Source: Floccularia luteovirens (lineage: Eukaryota > Basidiomycota > Agaricomycetes > Agaricales > Squamanitaceae). Taken from it: DNA of 64,000 nucleotides. Both the position numbers and the translations under genes were made by a program. Under the pieces are notes generated by a model. It was not told the origin of the DNA and did not search any database. It saw nothing but the letters and a program-made list of their open reading frames with translations. Location: the NCBI GenBank assembly GCA_009739215.1, contig VSJF01000006.1, positions 744,001 through 808,000 of the forward strand, read 5' to 3'. Below are positions 60,508-64,000 of this stretch, piece by piece. Each line of letters opens with the position of its first letter. Within the stretch, counting starts at the first letter, position 1.

Positions 60508-63127
60508 ACTAAAAGGACTAAATTTTGTGGGGTATTTCAAATTGAAAATATGGAGCTCATAAAATAATAAAAGGCATTGACCATGGGATAGGCCTGATCA
60601 ATTGATCCTGCGTTAACTCTAAATCGCATTTCACAAGTTTTACAATTGTCATCTGAGTCTTGACATTGGCGCCCGAATGGTGTGAGCGGGTGTACGTAAT
60701 AGCGGCGTCGGGATTTTGACGTATATGGTCGGAGAATACACGTATGCTATTGTAAAAATGCGCATTGTTTGGTGTCTCTACTAATGGTTAGTGCGCTCAG
60801 TTGAATTAGTTGCTAAACAGAATAAAAGAATCTAAGATGAGTCCCGACGCGAAAAAGGTGGGGGAAACCATCGCTGAGCGGTAAAAACTATATTCCATTT
60901 GTCAAAGAAAGAAGAAATGGTGCTTGCTTACGCAGAATAGAATAGCAAGAAGTAAAAAGATAAAATAAAACCGATCCGAAGAGCGCACTCACCGGTTGCA
61001 TCGGTGTGGAGCTGGAGCAAACATACCTAACTCCTATCAATTACTACATAATAAGTAATGGGAATTAGCGCTGGTGGGTTCGAGCGAAGCTCAAGCCATT
61101 GATTGTATGAAGTCCAGTGATAAGAGGAGTGAATAAAAAACCTGGTATTATTTTCATAATTATAAATATCAAGTATTAAAATATTGCACTAACCACCTCC
61201 GAATGTTCCCACGCGTATTGAACCTTTATTTCGCTTATGGTACAGACAGAGTCAGAGCGCGTCGAAAATGGTAATAACACCCACGCAATTACGATGCGTG
61301 AGTACTGCTTGGTCTTTTGACTCGGCGATAAGGAAAGAGAAGACATATGACGCGAGTCTTATGTTTATGTGTTGCTTCGCATATAACTGAACGTTCGCAC
61401 ACCTAAGTATTCTTTTGAGTCACTATCGTACTATATTAGTAGGGTGGGTATTGCGAAGATATTACAGATCATTCTACGGAAGAATAAGAACGAGTTTCTT
61501 TAGCGGCGACAACAACCTATCCTGAGGGTCCCAAATGGCGCGAAAGATGTGAAACGGAGAAATGGGCCATGAGATTTCAGATTAATTTCTCAAAGTTGGA
61601 GTCACCACGATTACTTGTTTTGTTTGAGAGAGATTCAGATTAATTGTAAAAGCACCACGATTTTGCCTTCAAAGAAAAGAAAGCGAAAAGGAAGGGAGTG
61701 ACCTCGAGGTGGAGGAAGAGGAAGTCGCTGGTGGTTGACAAGGTACAGTGACGTGCTGAGATACAGATACAGCACTGAGGCGGGACTCACCTCTCAAGGA
61801 CACCCAATTAATCCACAATAGGGTATACTACAAGGCGCATACTAACTTGGATCTCGTTGATTTTTGTCTCCACCGTTAAGATTGGAAATAGGGGGACCAC
61901 AGATAGAGGTAATCAACAAAAGAAGCGCCGTACAAGAGGACGGTGAAGATGCTGGAGGATCTCTCGTCGTTGTGACAAGTGTGAAGATGCGTACACATCC
62001 AAGGGCAACAACAGATCTTTAAAGTTGTTTAGACGTAGATTAGTTGGTCAGATTCAAGTCAAGGGATATCTCGAGAATGTACATGCAGTTTCCTTATCCC
62101 TTCGCCTACCTTACTATTTCACATTGTTTGACACTCCAGTCGTCTTCTTTTTTTAATTATAATTTTTTTTTGGGTGCTCGAACTGTCAACAAGAAAACCA
62201 TCCCGGTCAAACGATCCACCAAGGAAGCTAGATTGTCACTCGTGAAGAGGGAATATACCTGTTTGAACGATAGTTGCTGACAGGTGAGGTGGTACTCATG
62301 ATGCTGATGATGATGTTGGGTGTTGATACAGATGAGTCGCGCTCAGGAGAAGATCTGTTGTCTTGTCGGCGTCGGGGATTGCATGTTGTTTATGAGTTCT
62401 TTTCAGCCTCGTTTTTGAGAAGACGTCATCCTTAAGGTTAGTTGATTCCTGTTTTATGTAGTGTCTTCCCATTGCTACTATGTAGTGGTCCCAGTTTCAT
62501 AAGTACGAGGGGCTAGTAGTGTGACTGACATAAGGCCGAAAGTGCTGACAGATGTCACAGTTCAAGTTGTCGTGAGTTAGCTCCATACACCTGCTTGTGA
62601 CTTTAGTCCCTAAAATGGCTGGCATTGTATCGGGGGGTGCACAGTGATCATGATAGTAGTTTGAAAGTTGGAATTTTTGTTGAACGTTGGGCGCTATTGG
62701 ATCTTTCCAAATTGCTGCGGTTGTAAATCACCGGTGGAAATTTGTTCCGATGTTTGAACAATAGCATGTACCAGTGGATACTCATAATCAAAAATATTGT
62801 CGGGATAACTAAAGACAATAAAACAAGGGAATTGAAGCCGACGTTTCATAGCAAACACTAGGGCGGTTGATATGGCGGTGCTGGAAATCTCGCTTGAGCT
62901 GTGCGCGCATGGGTGGGTGATAATCAGATAATGCACACCTAATGATTTTTGTTAGAGGTGATCTCCTCGTGTCGATGGTTGCTGCCTCAAGGCGCCTTTC
63001 TGTTGTTTCATCATTGTGAACGCGGAAGGTATCTGGACATGTGACCGTGTATATAGGCAGTAAATGGCATGTCCCTACCGTGACTGTATAAAGTGTGAAA
63101 GAGCTCCAAGCACATGTAGGCGTGGCA

Positions 63128-63140
63128 CGCGCGCGCGCGC
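63128..63140. repeat. CG dinucleotide microsatellite
   Basis: A run of alternating C and G of 13 bases in non-coding sequence. It is striking in this moderately AT-rich context. Alternating CG runs can adopt left-handed DNA. Confidence 0.8.
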
Positions 63141-63757
63141 CAGAAGAAATCAAATCAAACACTCACGTTAAAATGCACCTGGGACCCGCGGTAAGTAAGG
63201 GTACATACCTTATAAAAGGAGTTGCAACTTGCCAAGGAAGATGTTTCATAACAGGGAAGTAAAGTGTTTTGTCAGTGTGTAACCTGGTAGCACATAGACC
63301 TCATGGGCGAGTATAGTACGCACATGTGAGATTACTGCAGGGTCTAGCAGGTTCATTACGAAAGGTTAAAAGTAACATATATTTGTATTAACTTTGAGAG
63401 GGATGAGGATGTACAACCTCTAAACGTGTTGCAGAAACACCCACGTCGACCGAAGGGGAGACGAAAACGTGTGGGGGAGCGTGACTTGTGGATTAAAGAG
63501 CGGGATCGGGACCGTATGAGACTATAACGGGGAATAAGTCCGGGGGAGATACTTGAGATGAAGAGAGAGATGGCATGACAACTGCCGGGGGTGGTGTGCG
63601 ATTAAAGCGGTTAAGGGAAGATCTAAAAAGGTAAACGATAAGATGGAAGGGAAGAGAGATCTGAGATTGGATCTTGGCTGAAAAGGGAAGTCACGTCGAA
63701 GAAAAATGATATATAATATTTTAATTTCTCGACTAACTGTCTCCTCCTCGTCCAACC

Positions 63758-64000
63758 ATGTTCCCTGCTGGCTCTCCCTATTCTCCTTTCTTCATATCCG
63801 GTCTCCTCACAAGACGCGGTTCCATCCCAGACAACTCAAATCATGACCAAGTCAACTATCGGTCGTTTTTATCCCTCGACCTCGCAGAGTCCAACTCCAT
63901 GCGTTCAGCTGTCCCCTCTCGTAAACTAACCATGTCCACTCCTCATCTTCGTGTTCGCTTTTCCCGTGACTCTCTTCGTACTATTCCCTCTCCAAAGCCT
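63758..64000 (+). CDS. Partial unknown protein, runs off window end
   Basis: The ATG at 63758 opens a frame of 81 codons with no stop before the window ends. It starts MFPAGSPYSPFFISGLLTRR and continues with Ser/Pro/Arg-rich text, including RKLTMSTPHLRVRFSRDSLRT. A TATA-like ATATATAAT lies about 45 bp upstream and a pyrimidine-rich leader follows it. No domain is recognisable in the visible part. It may be spliced further on. The gene is 3'-truncated by the window only. Confidence 0.55.
   Translation, partial: MFPAGSPYSPFFISGLLTRRGSIPDNSNHDQVNYRSFLSLDLAESNSMRSAVPSRKLTMSTPHLRVRFSRDSLRTIPSPKP

Larger units (their letters stand above)
57014..63757. other. Gene-poor region of 6.7 kb
   Basis: No gene is supported from 58,400 onward; open frames are short and lack motifs or splice partners. 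The left part includes the weak minus-strand candidate at 57238-58350 (separate entry). Short repeats are seen at 60488-60507 and 63128-63140. A TATAAAA occurs at about 63210-63216 and ATATATAAT at about 63708-63716, close to the next start. Such a long upstream stretch would fit a regulated gene at 63758, an undetected ncRNA, or decayed DNA. Confidence 0.45.

Noticed and set aside
61060..61100. GGGTTCGAG, resembling a tRNA B box
   Set aside because: No acceptor stem, D arm or anticodon arm could be folded around it.

Overview
The window is nuclear DNA from a filamentous basidiomycete, most likely an Agaricomycete (mushroom-forming fungus). Nearly every gene is broken by many introns of about 45-65 bp with GT...AG ends. 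The gene families are fungal: HMG-CoA synthase, a PalI/SUR7 protein, a Reg1-type PP1 regulator, She3, Snt2, Cdm1/POLD4, and a membrane-anchored hybrid histidine kinase with the FH(D/E)VRVPLN box seen in basidiomycetes. There is no sign of prokaryotic, viral or organellar sequence. The exon structures were assembled by hand from splice signals and reading-frame continuity. They are firm where family motifs cross the junctions and weaker elsewhere.

Layout. 0-2.7 kb: a single-exon, disordered Ser/Pro-rich protein gene. 2.7-6.1 kb: RNase P/MRP subunit Rpp40 and HMG-CoA synthase in tandem on the minus strand. 8.2-9.3 kb: a four-TM PalI/SUR7-like protein. 10.2-13.8 kb: a large Reg1-like protein. 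13.8-17.8 kb: a gene-poor stretch with a perfect 40-bp tandem duplication. 17.8-20.6 kb: an MFS (Dal5-like) permease cut into about 21 exons, four of them only 4-10 nt. 20.7-23.9 kb: two minus-strand genes of unknown function, the first with a reading-frame break. 24.2-25.6 kb: nitronate monooxygenase. 26.7-29.8 kb: She3-like protein and a RING-finger protein, head to head. 30.0-31.2 kb: a ubiquitin-like plus WLM metalloprotease. 32.2-33.0 kb: DNA polymerase delta small subunit. 34.0-36.5 kb: a phenol-hydroxylase-type FAD monooxygenase. 36.7-39.5 kb: an ADIP/Msd1-type coiled-coil protein. 40.1-44.0 kb: a Doa4/USP8-type deubiquitinase. 44.3-47.7 kb: Snt2. 48.7-52.9 kb: the hybrid histidine kinase. 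53.3-55.4 kb: a RanBP1-domain protein. 55.8-57.0 kb: ALG5. 57.0-63.76 kb: gene-poor. 63.76 kb to the end: the 5' part of one more gene.

The genes do not form a cluster with one shared pathway. Most are housekeeping or regulatory: sterol precursor synthesis, N-glycan precursor synthesis, tRNA processing, DNA replication and protease repair, ubiquitin turnover, chromatin, and mRNA or microtubule organisation. A few are accessory metabolic genes: the permease, nitronate monooxygenase and FAD monooxygenase. I found no convincing undescribed system. The most notable signals are the chain of microexons in the permease, including a GC-AG intron, and the odd splice site at the phospho-acceptor histidine of the kinase.
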